Below, in pieces: positions 26,668 to 33,881 of a DNA stretch of 33,881 nt. Each line of letters begins with the position of its first letter. The first letter of the stretch is position 1. The position numbers and the translations under genes were made by a program. The stretch comes from an uncultured Eubacteriales bacterium (lineage in GTDB: Bacteria; Bacillota; Clostridia; Oscillospirales; Acutalibacteraceae): NCBI GenBank assembly GCA_900314795.1, contig OMWP01000021.1, forward strand, positions 1 to 33,881, given 5' to 3'. The notes under the pieces are model-generated. The model did no database searches. It saw only the letters and a list, made by a program, of their open reading frames with translations, and was not told the DNA's origin.

Positions 26668-27111
26668 ATGAGTGTATTAAAGGTCAAAAAGCTGAATCAA
26701 AACGCCAAAATACCGCTGCGAGCGACAAAAGGCTCGGCGGGTATGGATCTGTATGCTTGCATCGACGAGCCGATGACCATCGCGCCGCATACCATCAAGG
26801 TTGTACCGACGGGACTGGCGATCGAGCTCGAGAGCGCGGACTATGTCGCCTATATCTTCGCGCGTTCGGGATTGGCGATCAAGCATGGTATCGCGCCCGC
26901 GAACTGCGTCGGCGTGATCGACAGCGACTATCGGGGCGAGGTATGCGTCGGACTGGTCAATCAGACGGATAACGCCTTTACCATCCTGCCTGAGCAACGC
27001 ATCGCGCAGCTGGTGATCTCACCCGTGATCATCCCCGATATCGAAGTCGTTGATGATCTCGAGGATACCGAGCGTGGATCGGGCGGCTTTGGATCGACCG
27101 GAAAAAAATAA
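26668..27111 (+). CDS. dut: dUTP diphosphatase
   Basis: This is a 147-residue trimeric dUTPase, which hydrolyses dUTP to dUMP and keeps uracil out of DNA. The five family motifs are intact: GSAGMDLYA (1), RSGLAIKHGI (2), GVIDSDYRGEV with the catalytic aspartate (3), QRIAQLVI (4) and the flexible C-terminal RGSGGFGSTG (5). The start is the ATG at 26668; its ribosome binding site is weak (AAGGAAAAA). It stands apart between a terminator and the mreB leader, and the repeat upstream may contribute to its leader. Confidence 0.97.
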   Translation: MSVLKVKKLNQNAKIPLRATKGSAGMDLYACIDEPMTIAPHTIKVVPTGLAIELESADYVAYIFARSGLAIKHGIAPANCVGVIDSDYRGEVCVGLVNQTDNAFTILPEQRIAQLVISPVIIPDIEVVDDLEDTERGSGGFGSTGKK

Positions 27112-27230
27112 TTTCAGATTCCGCATCATCCATTCAAAGCATATTCACATCCTTTTTACCAATAATAAAAGGAAGAAATGTATCTTATATCATATAAGGA
27201 AAAAGACAGGAAACAATCAGTCGGATTTAA

Positions 27231-27258
27231 CGCAGGCGAAACCGCGTTTTCACCTGCG
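27231..27258. other. Strong hairpin in the dut-mreB gap
   Basis: CGCAGGCGAAA pairs with TTTTCACCTGCG across a short CCGCG loop, with one mismatch. No T-run follows, so it may be an mRNA stability or processing element in the mreB leader. Another small palindrome, CTTATATCATATAAG, lies at 27184-27198. The rest of the 206-bp gap holds nothing I recognise. Confidence 0.5.
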
Positions 27259-27317
27259 CATCGACGATTCATAAAAACAGAAATCAGATCGCGCCGCACG
27301 GCGGAAAGGGGACAGGT

Positions 27318-28316
27318 ATGTTTTCAAAGGATATCGGTATCGATTTAGGTACCGCGAACACACTGGTTTACATGAAAGGAAAGGGCGTTGTTATGCGCGA
27401 GCCGTCAGTTGTGGCGGTTGACGTCAAGCGTGACATGGTGCTCGCAGTCGGACACGAGGCAAAGGAGATGATCGGCCGTACACCCGGCTCGATCGTGGCG
27501 ATCCGACCCCTCAAGGACGGCGTTATCGCCGATTTTGAGATCACAGCCACCATGCTCAAGTACTTTATCAAGAGCGTCGTGCGCGGCGGCATGTTCAGCA
27601 AAACGCGCATCATCATCTGTATTCCCTCGGGCGTTACCGAGGTCGAGCGCAACGCGGTCGAGGACGCGGCGCGTCAGGCGGGCGGCAAGTATGTTGAGCT
27701 GATCGAGGAGCCCATGGCGGCGGCGATCGGCGCGGGTCTGCCTGTCGATTCTCCCGTCGGCAACATGGTCGTCGATATCGGCGGCGGTACCAGCGAGGTC
27801 GGTATCGTATCGCTGGGCGACATCGTCGCCTCCTGCTCCGTCCGTATGGCGGGCGACAAATTCGATGAGGCGATCGTGACCTATATCAAAAAGAAATATA
27901 ACCTGCTCATCGGCGAGCGTACCGCCGAGGATATCAAGGTGACCATCGGCTCCGCTTATCCGTATGAGGGCGAGGGCGCCATGATGGTCAAGGGTCGTAA
28001 CCTGGTCGATGGACTGCCGAAGAATGTCCGCATCACGGCGGCAGAGGTACGCGAAGCGCTCAAGGATTGCTTGATGACCATCGTTGACGCGATCCTGAAC
28101 ACGCTCGAAAAGACCCCGCCCGAGCTTTCCGCCGATATCATCGACAACGGTATCATGCTCACCGGCGGCGGCGCGTTGCTCCGCGGACTCGACAAGCTCA
28201 TCGAAGAAGAGACCGGAATGCCGGTGCGCATCGCCGAGCGTCCGCTCGACTGCGTTGTCGACGGTGCGGGTATGCGTTTGGATCCCAATTTCAAGGCGAG
28301 TAAAAGAGCAAAATGA
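27318..28316 (+). CDS. mreB: Rod shape-determining protein MreB
   Basis: MreB (332 residues) is the bacterial actin that moves with the wall elongation machinery along the inner membrane. The phosphate-1 motif [13 protein letters not shown] begins the protein, [15 protein letters not shown] and [15 protein letters not shown] form the central ATP site, and [15 protein letters not shown] is the adenosine motif. Its length and ends are normal. GGAAAGGGGACAGGT precedes the ATG. It leads the mreB-mreC-mreD-mrdA unit, with an interspersed palindrome between mreB and mreC. Confidence 0.96.
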   Translation: MFSKDIGIDLGTANTLVYMKGKGVVMREPSVVAVDVKRDMVLAVGHEAKEMIGRTPGSIVAIRPLKDGVIADFEITATMLKYFIKSVVRGGMFSKTRIIICIPSGVTEVERNAVEDAARQAGGKYVELIEEPMAAAIGAGLPVDSPVGNMVVDIGGGTSEVGIVSLGDIVASCSVRMAGDKFDEAIVTYIKKKYNLLIGERTAEDIKVTIGSAYPYEGEGAMMVKGRNLVDGLPKNVRITAAEVREALKDCLMTIVDAILNTLEKTPPELSADIIDNGIMLTGGGALLRGLDKLIEEETGMPVRIAERPLDCVVDGAGMRLDPNFKASKRAK

Positions 28317-28317
28317 T

Positions 28318-28372
28318 CGGTTGAGATTGCCACGGGCCGACACACCTGTCGAGCCCTCGCAATGACGATCTT
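28318..28372. repeat. Interspersed palindrome, family R, copy B
   Basis: It shares CGGTTGAGATTGCC and CTCGCAATGAC with the copy at 1340-1406. Its central stem is GGGC-CGACA paired with TGTCG-A-GCCC. In copy A the same positions read GCCC and GGGC, so both sides changed together and pairing is kept. It directly follows the mreB stop codon. Confidence 0.85.
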
Positions 28373-28403
28373 AAGACATTAATCTGATATCAGGAGATAG
28401 AAA

Positions 28404-29252
28404 ATGAAGGAGTTTTTTCAATCCCCTAAAATCAAAATATTCTTGTCGGTGCTGTTGGTATTGATCATGCTTTCGGTATTCACCCGTAATGTAGAGAACA
28501 ATATCATCTCCACCTCGTTCAACACCCTGACCTACGGCATGTCCAAGGTCACTGCCGCGGCGTCATCCGACAGCAGCAGCAATCTGAGTTATGATGAACT
28601 CAAAAAAGAGAACGAAGAGCTGAAAACAGCGAACCGTGATCTGCGATCCCGACTGGTGGATTACTACGAGGTCAAGGAAGAGAACACCCGCCTGTGGATG
28701 TTCTATGAGCTGAAAAAGGAGCATGAAGACTATGCGCTGATCCCCGCGACGGTTCTGCGACGCGATACCAATGATGAGTTCGGCTCCTTTACCATCGATA
28801 AGGGAACCGATTCGGCGATCACCGTCGGCGACCCCGTGATGGGAGAGAACGGATTGATCGGGTGGATCAGCGAGGCGGATGTCTATACCGCCAAGGTCGT
28901 CACCATCCTCTCACCGCAGACCAGTATCGGCGCGATCGATAAGGCGACGGGCGACAACGGTATCATCACCGGTTCTGCAAAATATGCCGATGATAACCTG
29001 ACGATGTTATCCAAGCTCACCTCTGAGAACAAGATCAAAAAAGGCGATATCATCACCTCGTCCGGTGCATCGGGCATCTATCCCAAGGGAATGGTGCTGG
29101 GCGAAGTCATCGAGATCGGCTATGATACATACGACACCTCCAACTATGCCGTGATCAAGCCGTATGATGATATCAGCTCCGTTTTGAATGTTGCGGTCAT
29201 TTCCGATTTTGAGGGACAGGGAGAGATCCTGAAGAAAGAGAGCGGTGACTGA
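28404..29252 (+). CDS. mreC: Rod shape-determining protein MreC
   Basis: MreC (282 residues) links MreB to the periplasmic-side synthases and activates PBP2. It has one N-terminal membrane helix (about 10-27), a dimerising coiled coil (about 60-105, LKKENEELKTANRDLRSRL) and the extracellular beta-barrel domains with TIDKGTDSAITVGDPVMG and GDIITSSGASGIYPKGMVLG, which are family hallmarks. AGGAGATAGAAA lies before the ATG. Its stop codon overlaps the mreD start by one base. Confidence 0.95.
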   Translation: MKEFFQSPKIKIFLSVLLVLIMLSVFTRNVENNIISTSFNTLTYGMSKVTAAASSDSSSNLSYDELKKENEELKTANRDLRSRLVDYYEVKEENTRLWMFYELKKEHEDYALIPATVLRRDTNDEFGSFTIDKGTDSAITVGDPVMGENGLIGWISEADVYTAKVVTILSPQTSIGAIDKATGDNGIITGSAKYADDNLTMLSKLTSENKIKKGDIITSSGASGIYPKGMVLGEVIEIGYDTYDTSNYAVIKPYDDISSVLNVAVISDFEGQGEILKKESGD

Positions 29253-29770
29253 TGTCGGAGCGTTCGAATTCGTTTTTCAGATATCTCGCCTATGTGCTGG
29301 AGCTGATCCTGACCTTTATCCTTTGTACAACGCCGGGCTTGATGCCCGAGATCTTCGGCGCTAAGCCGGCACTGCTCGTCTGTGTCGCGCTGACGGTCGC
29401 GGTATTTGAAAGAGAGATCCCCGCGATGATCATCGGTTTGGTAGCAGGGGTACTGACAGATTTGGGCTATACCGACAGTATCGGTGTTTTTGCGATCAGT
29501 CTGACGATCATCTGCTTTATCGTCGGCTATGCCGCCAACAACCTGATCGTAGCGAAGTTTTTTAACTATTTGCTGTACGCATTTGTCGCGATAGGTCTCC
29601 TGTTTATGGTCTATTTCCTGGTGATCTTTGTGATCCCCGGTACGGATCATATGTGGGATTATTTTGTTGCGCACATCGTATCGCGTATGGTACAGACATT
29701 CATTTATTCGATACCGTTTTATTTTATCAATCATTTTATTTATTCCACCCTCAGCCCCGAGGCGGGATAA
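29252..29770 (+). CDS. mreD: Rod shape-determining protein MreD
   Basis: MreD (172 residues) is an integral membrane component of the elongasome, related in fold to energy-coupling S components. About five hydrophobic segments are visible (15-30, 39-52, 58-72, 80-100 and 108-130), followed by a final amphipathic or membrane region. Sequence conservation is low, as usual for MreD, so the call rests on topology and position. It overlaps mreC by one base. Confidence 0.9.
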   Translation: MSERSNSFFRYLAYVLELILTFILCTTPGLMPEIFGAKPALLVCVALTVAVFEREIPAMIIGLVAGVLTDLGYTDSIGVFAISLTIICFIVGYAANNLIVAKFFNYLLYAFVAIGLLFMVYFLVIFVIPGTDHMWDYFVAHIVSRMVQTFIYSIPFYFINHFIYSTLSPEAG

Positions 29771-29803
29771 ACCATTATTTAAATTGAAAGAGAAAGGAGG
29801 ATC

Positions 29804-31981
29804 ATGCCGATGAAAAAGGACAGAAAACTGCAAAGTCAGCTGCGTAAAAACGCAAAAAAGCTGATCAGTATCGATAATCGTAACGCGCGCGTTGCCGCGA
29901 ATAATGCCGCGCAGGAAAAGGAAAAGAAAGATACGACCAGGCTGCGTGTCATCATCTGTGTGATACTCCTGATCGCGATCTGTGCAGGTTTTGCGACGCG
30001 ATTGTTTGACTGGCAGATCGTGCACGGAGAAGAGTACAAGGAGCTCTCTGCCGCCTCCACTGCCCATACAGTGGATTCCGACGCGACACGCGGCGAGATC
30101 CTCGATGTGGACGGTCATGCCCTCGCCGCAAATGAGACCGCTTACAATATCGTTATCAATAAAGTCTATGCCTCCGAGGATCACCAGCTCAATCTGATCA
30201 TCATCGATCTGCTCAACACCTTAAAGCAGTGTAACGCCGACTATATTGACGAGCTGCCGATCTCTTATGTGGATGGCGAATTTGTGTTTGATGAGGGCAG
30301 CGGAGGAGACGTCGAATACATCGAGTCCCCTTCCATGCTCAACAAAGAGGGTCTGACGGCACAGCAGATCGTTGACGAACTCGCCAAGCGTTATAAGGCG
30401 GATAATATCAACGATCCCTACACCAAGCGATCGGTCGTCTCGATCCGCTATAACATGGAGAAAAAGGGCTTTTCCTATGAGCAGGTATATGTCGTCGCGT
30501 CTGACGTCAGCAGTGATGTCGTCGCGGTTGTATCGGAGCGTACCCAGACCGTCCCCGCGGTTGAGATCCGCACCGTCAATGAGCGTGTCATCAAGAACGG
30601 CACCTTGATCCCGCATATCCTCGGCGTTGTCGGCAAGATCGACGAGAACGAGTATGACGATTATAAAGAAAAAGGCTACGGGCTGGATGATAATATCGGT
30701 AAATTCGGCATCGAAGCCGCGATGGAGGAGTATCTGCGCGGTACAGCCGGAACCAAAACCATCGTCACCGATGAAGACGGACAGATCGTCGGCGAAGAGG
30801 AAACCGTCAAGTCAAAGCCCGGTAACACCGTATATCTCACGATCAATTCCCGTATCCAGGAGGTCGCCGCTTACACCATCGGCAAGAATATCCAAGAGGC
30901 GCAAAAGCTGGGTCTCGAGGATGTGAAGAAAGCAAAGGCGAACCACGCCAAGGAACAGAGCAAAATGGGTGAGGATTGCGTCGCAGGCGCTGCGGTCATG
31001 CTGGATGTCAGAGATAATTCCGTTATTTGTGCCGCGTCCTATCCGAACTATGATATCTCAAAATTTTATGACCCCGATTATTCGGAGTATTTGTTCAACG
31101 ATGAAGATATCCCGATGTTCAACCGTGCCTTTGAGGGCGCGTTTGCACCGGGTTCAACCTTCAAGCCCTGTGTCGCGACAGCAGCATTGCAGGAGAACAT
31201 CATTTCCCCCGATACCACAGTCCACTGTAACGGCGAATATGATTATTATAAGGATGACGTCGTCCATTGTCTGGGTGTTCACGGAAACCAGAAGCTCGAG
31301 AGCGCCATGGCGCATTCCTGTAACTGTTACTTTGCGGAGGTAGGCAGACGCGTGGGCATCACGACCATGTATATGTATGCCGAAAAGCTGGGTCTCGGCT
31401 CCAAGACGGGGCTCGAAGTCTCCGAGAGCACCGGTGTGCTCGCCGGCAGAGATTCGACCACTTGGTTCGAGGGCAACACGGTACAGGCGGCGATCGGTCA
31501 GAGTGACAACGCCTTTACGCCGGTTCAGCTCGCAACCTATGCGTCCGCGATCGCCAACAACGGCGTGCGGTACAAAACGCATCTGGTACGCAAGGTCGTC
31601 AACTACGAACGTACCGAGACGGTTCTCTACAACGATCCCGAGAAACCGGTCGTTGAGGCGGAAACAGGCGTATCACAGGATAATATCGATCTCGTCAAAG
31701 AAGCCATGTACGCAGTGACCCAGGCAGATAATATGCGTGCGATGGCAGGTAAGTATCCCATCAAAATGGGGTGTAAAACCGGTACGGCAGAGAACGCCGG
31801 CTCCGACCATAACGTATTCATCTGCTTTGCGCCGTATGATGATCCTGAGGTCGCCCTGTGCGTGCTGTTTGAGCACGGTGGCAGAAGCTATCTGCCCCAG
31901 CAGGCGGCGTGTGATATTCTTGACGCGTACTTCTACGATAAAGATGTAAAGGACGTCAAGAAGGATCCGTGGAAGTTCTGA
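29804..31981 (+). CDS. mrdA: Penicillin-binding protein 2 (elongation transpeptidase)
   Basis: This class B penicillin-binding protein (725 residues) crosslinks peptidoglycan in the elongasome. It has a charged cytoplasmic N-terminus, one membrane helix (about 48-68), the dimerisation/pedestal domain and the C-terminal transpeptidase. Active-site motifs are S451-T-F-K454 (SxxK), SCN in AHSCNCYF, and KTG in GCKTGTAEN. GGAGG lies three bases before the ATG at 29804 and nine before an in-frame ATG at 29810, so either may be used. No rodA follows, although RodA is its usual glycosyltransferase partner; it must be elsewhere. A strong terminator lies 180 bases downstream. Confidence 0.95.
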   Translation: MPMKKDRKLQSQLRKNAKKLISIDNRNARVAANNAAQEKEKKDTTRLRVIICVILLIAICAGFATRLFDWQIVHGEEYKELSAASTAHTVDSDATRGEILDVDGHALAANETAYNIVINKVYASEDHQLNLIIIDLLNTLKQCNADYIDELPISYVDGEFVFDEGSGGDVEYIESPSMLNKEGLTAQQIVDELAKRYKADNINDPYTKRSVVSIRYNMEKKGFSYEQVYVVASDVSSDVVAVVSERTQTVPAVEIRTVNERVIKNGTLIPHILGVVGKIDENEYDDYKEKGYGLDDNIGKFGIEAAMEEYLRGTAGTKTIVTDEDGQIVGEEETVKSKPGNTVYLTINSRIQEVAAYTIGKNIQEAQKLGLEDVKKAKANHAKEQSKMGEDCVAGAAVMLDVRDNSVICAASYPNYDISKFYDPDYSEYLFNDEDIPMFNRAFEGAFAPGSTFKPCVATAALQENIISPDTTVHCNGEYDYYKDDVVHCLGVHGNQKLESAMAHSCNCYFAEVGRRVGITTMYMYAEKLGLGSKTGLEVSESTGVLAGRDSTTWFEGNTVQAAIGQSDNAFTPVQLATYASAIANNGVRYKTHLVRKVVNYERTETVLYNDPEKPVVEAETGVSQDNIDLVKEAMYAVTQADNMRAMAGKYPIKMGCKTGTAENAGSDHNVFICFAPYDDPEVALCVLFEHGGRSYLPQQAACDILDAYFYDKDVKDVKKDPWKF

Positions 31982-32160
31982 TCAAATCCTTAATAGCTTT
32001 TGTCATTTGAATAGCATTCGTCAAAGCATCTAAGCAATCGTTTTACATGATCGTATTATTTGACAACTCGCGCAAAAAATGGTATTTGTGTCATAAGATA
32101 AACCACTTTGTATCATTGGATTTATTGAATATAAACAATTTTCAACTTCATAATTCTACA

Positions 32161-32195
32161 AAAAGAGCAGCTCATAGGAGTTGCTCTTTTTTTCT
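32161..32195 (+). terminator. Strong intrinsic terminator after mrdA
   Basis: AAAAGAGCA (32161-32169) pairs with TGCTCTTTT (32182-32190), with extra pairs inside, and runs into TTTCTTTTT. It ends the mreBCD-mrdA unit and isolates minD-mgsA. Confidence 0.92.
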
Positions 32196-32326
32196 TTTTA
32201 TGATAAAATGGTAACAGGTATAGCTCGTAGTATCGAGACTTATACTAAGTTTCATTAAAACACTTTTACATTTATTGCGTAAAATCTCGCAGTACTTTGT
32301 TGTCCTCCTTGACAGGCGCCAGCAGT

Positions 32327-32467
32327 GACACTAAGCCAATCGCTTCGCTCTTGGAGTGTTGTTGCATGGGTGTTGTTAGCCAAATCAGCTAACGCATGGG
32401 TGCTGTAACCAAAATCAAGATTTTGACAGCACCTCAAAAGATTTCAAAAGATTTGGACAACACCTCA
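32327..32467. repeat. Nested-hairpin repeat family, copy 3 (nested form)
   Basis: The outer arm GGGTGTTGTTAGCCAAATC (32368-32385 with its first G run) pairs with GATTTGGACAACACC (32450-32464). In copies 1 and 2 the outer pair is A-T (GGGAG/CTCC); here it is T-A (GGGTG/CACC), a compensatory change. The inner module (32393-32435) is identical to that in copy 2. A short duplication (AAAAGATTTC) precedes the outer right arm. The left part is related to copies 1 and 2 but diverged. Confidence 0.9.
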
Positions 32468-32563
32468 AGCCTGTCTGCGTCGTCCGCCTCGTTCTGCGAA
32501 ATTTCCCGTTAATAAATTTTATTAAAGCGATTAATGGAAACTTAGTATTGGAAAGGTTTGTAA

Positions 32564-33316
32564 TTGACGAAACGAATGAGTGAAGTAATCGTGATCGCTT
32601 CCGGCAAGGGCGGAACCGGTAAAACAACGGTTTGCGCAGGTTTGGCGGTAGCGCTGGCTAAAGCGAAAAAAAGAGTGTTGGTGATCGACTGCGACAGCGG
32701 TATGCGCGGCGTCGATTTGATGCTGGGGATCACCGACCGACTGGTCTATGATATCTCCGATGTGATCAGCGGCGCATGTGAAAGCACTGACGCGATGTAC
32801 AAGGTCGAGGGTGACCTTGAGCTGTACTGTATCGCCGCTCCGCTGCATGCCGACGATGAGGTCAGCCCCTCGCTGATCAAGCGCTTTGTCAATCAGGTCA
32901 AAGGTGATTTTGATACGATTTTGATCGATTCTCCTGCCGGCACCGGCTCTGGCTTTTATTCCGCGGCTAACGCGGCGGATCGCGCGCTGGTAGTCGTCAA
33001 TACCGAACCGATCAGCATTCGCGGCTGTAAGAATATCGGCGACCGATTGAGGGAGCTGAATATCACCGACAGTCGGCTGGTCATCAACCGTTTTGATAAG
33101 ACCCGCTTTTATCAGGCAGGGCTTTATGAGGATCTCGATGAGGTCATTGATGAAGCCGGCATGCGCCTGATCGGGCTCATACCGGAAGAGGTCAGGATCA
33201 TTGCGCTCTCGCAAAGAGGCGCTCTCGCGAACAACTGGTCGCAGGCGGCTGTTGTTTTTGATACCATCGTCAAACGCCTGGAGGGTGTTGACGTGCCGAT
33301 AGTAGTAAAGTACTGA
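32564..33316 (+). CDS. minD: MinD-like division-site ATPase
   Basis: This 250-residue ParA/MinD-family ATPase has deviant Walker [10 protein letters not shown], the MinD-like [14 protein letters not shown] segment and LIDSPAG as the switch/Walker B region. MinD positions the MinC inhibitor at the membrane. The C-terminus ends [15 protein letters not shown] with no clear amphipathic membrane-targeting helix, which typical MinD has. No minC or minE is adjacent. A TTG start at 32564 has AAAGG seven bases upstream; the ATG at 32576 ([10 protein letters not shown]) matches the usual MinD N-terminus but lacks a site. A role other than Min placement cannot be excluded. Confidence 0.8.
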   Translation: MTKRMSEVIVIASGKGGTGKTTVCAGLAVALAKAKKRVLVIDCDSGMRGVDLMLGITDRLVYDISDVISGACESTDAMYKVEGDLELYCIAAPLHADDEVSPSLIKRFVNQVKGDFDTILIDSPAGTGSGFYSAANAADRALVVVNTEPISIRGCKNIGDRLRELNITDSRLVINRFDKTRFYQAGLYEDLDEVIDEAGMRLIGLIPEEVRIIALSQRGALANNWSQAAVVFDTIVKRLEGVDVPIVVKY

Positions 33317-33357
33317 TAATCAGCAAAAACCCGACAAGATTATGTGGAGGTGCGTGT

Positions 33358-33753
33358 ATGAATATTGCAATTATCGCTCACGATGAAAAAAAGGAATTGA
33401 TGGTACAGTTCTGTATTGCTTACTGTGGTGTACTCAGCAGAAACAAAATGTGCGCTACCGGTACCACCGGCAAGATGGTTGCCGAGGCAACCGGTTTGGA
33501 GATACAGACCTTCCTGGGCGGCTCTCAGGGCGGCGATCAGCAGATCGCGGCGCGTATCGCCTGTAATGAGATCGATATGCTGATTTTCTTCCGCGATCCT
33601 CTCACCCCCAAGCCTCACGAGCCGAACGATATGAACCTGCTGCGCCTGTGTGACATGCACAATATCCCTGTTGCGACCAATATCGCGACGGCGGAGGTTT
33701 TGATCCACGGCTTGGAGCGCGGCGACCTCGACTGGAGAAATATCGTCAGATAA
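33358..33753 (+). CDS. mgsA: Methylglyoxal synthase
   Basis: MgsA (131 residues) converts dihydroxyacetone phosphate to methylglyoxal and phosphate, a bypass of lower glycolysis when phosphate is limiting. Visible family motifs are IAHDEKK near the N-terminus, TGTTG for phosphate binding, [10 protein letters not shown] with the catalytic aspartate, and [28 protein letters not shown] precedes the ATG. It follows minD by 41 bases and is probably co-transcribed; mgsA after min genes is a common Clostridia arrangement. Confidence 0.97.
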   Translation: MNIAIIAHDEKKELMVQFCIAYCGVLSRNKMCATGTTGKMVAEATGLEIQTFLGGSQGGDQQIAARIACNEIDMLIFFRDPLTPKPHEPNDMNLLRLCDMHNIPVATNIATAEVLIHGLERGDLDWRNIVR

Positions 33754-33782
33754 ATATGGATAAAGCAAACCCGCAGCGGATC

Positions 33783-33881
33783 TGAACCGCACCCCGTCAA
33801 GAGGACAGAGAAATAATTAAAAGATAATTTACAATGTAATAATATAGAAGTGCCGCAAATTAAGGCTGGACAAAGGATTTG
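33783..33881. repeat. Right copy of 99-bp terminal inverted repeat
   Basis: It is the exact reverse complement of bases 1-99. It begins 29 bases after the mgsA stop and reaches the end of the window. Read outward from the origin, both copies have the same orientation relative to the adjacent gene. Confidence 0.97.

Larger units (their letters stand above)
31982..32563. other. 582-bp gap between mrdA and minD
   Basis: No gene is present on either strand. It holds A/T-rich DNA, a strong terminator (32161-32195), a small stem TAGTAT/ATACTA (32228-32247) and the third nested-hairpin repeat (32327-32467). In many Clostridia minC lies here, but I found no recognisable remnant. No convincing promoter for minD was seen. 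Confidence 0.7.

Noticed and set aside
26613-26972. An open frame overlapping dut in another frame
   Set aside because: It starts inside the family T repeat and runs through dut, whose five motifs are intact in the correct frame.
32059-32087. Promoter for minD (TTGACA with TATTTG 17 bases on)
   Set aside because: The -10 is poor and the strong terminator at 32161-32195 lies between it and minD.
32495-32515. Noc binding site
   Set aside because: AATTTCCCG is only half of ATTTCCCGGGAAAT and continues without symmetry. Other half-like sites near 4970 and 13270 are equally incomplete.
31982-32563. minC pseudogene
   Set aside because: No frame gives recognisable MinC sequence; the gap is made of A/T-rich DNA, a terminator and repeats.

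Overview
The window is a chromosomal replication-origin region from a Clostridia-type Firmicute, most likely a gut Oscillospirales/Ruminococcaceae relative. That placement is inferred from gene content and order, RemB, Jag, Noc, canonical parS sites and the repeat style; no database search was run. Every gene to the left of about 13.2 kb lies on the minus strand and every gene to the right lies on the plus strand, so transcription diverges from the dnaA region as expected for leading-strand genes around oriC. There are no rRNA or tRNA genes, CRISPR arrays, transposase genes or prophage genes.

Left arm, read outward from the origin: rpmH, rnpA, yidD, yidC, jag (ribosomal protein L34, RNase P protein, membrane insertase, RNA-binding partner), then mnmE-mnmG-rsmG (tRNA wobble modification and 16S methylation), noc, a 780-bp repeat-rich gap, parA-parB, serS and a membrane acyltransferase. 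Three perfect parS palindromes lie in this arm, where Spo0J/ParB would load. Noc and ParB can be told apart by their DNA-specificity residues.

Origin: the rpmH-dnaA and dnaA-dnaN intergenic regions form a bipartite oriC. The dnaA-dnaN gap carries five consecutive DnaA-trios next to a GC cluster and an AT-rich stretch, which is a textbook basal unwinding system. The DnaA protein has an unusual DNA-recognition signature (His-Tyr where Asp-His is usual), and classical TTATCCACA boxes are scarce.

Right arm: dnaN, an S4-domain protein (yaaA), recF, remB, two small zinc-ribbon membrane proteins of unknown function, gyrB, gyrA, a ZapA-like protein, a U32 peptidase-family protein, dut, mreB-mreC-mreD-mrdA (rod-shape synthesis), a 580-bp gap, a MinD-like ATPase without MinC or MinE, and mgsA.

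The gene inventory is mostly conserved core. The less ordinary material is between and within those genes: a nested hairpin-repeat family with compensatory changes, several other interspersed palindromic families, a perfect 99-bp inverted repeat forming the two ends of the window, the divergent DnaA domain IV, and an orphan MinD. I found no clear new multi-gene defence or biosynthetic system; the best candidates for something undescribed are the nested hairpin family and the zinc-ribbon membrane pair.
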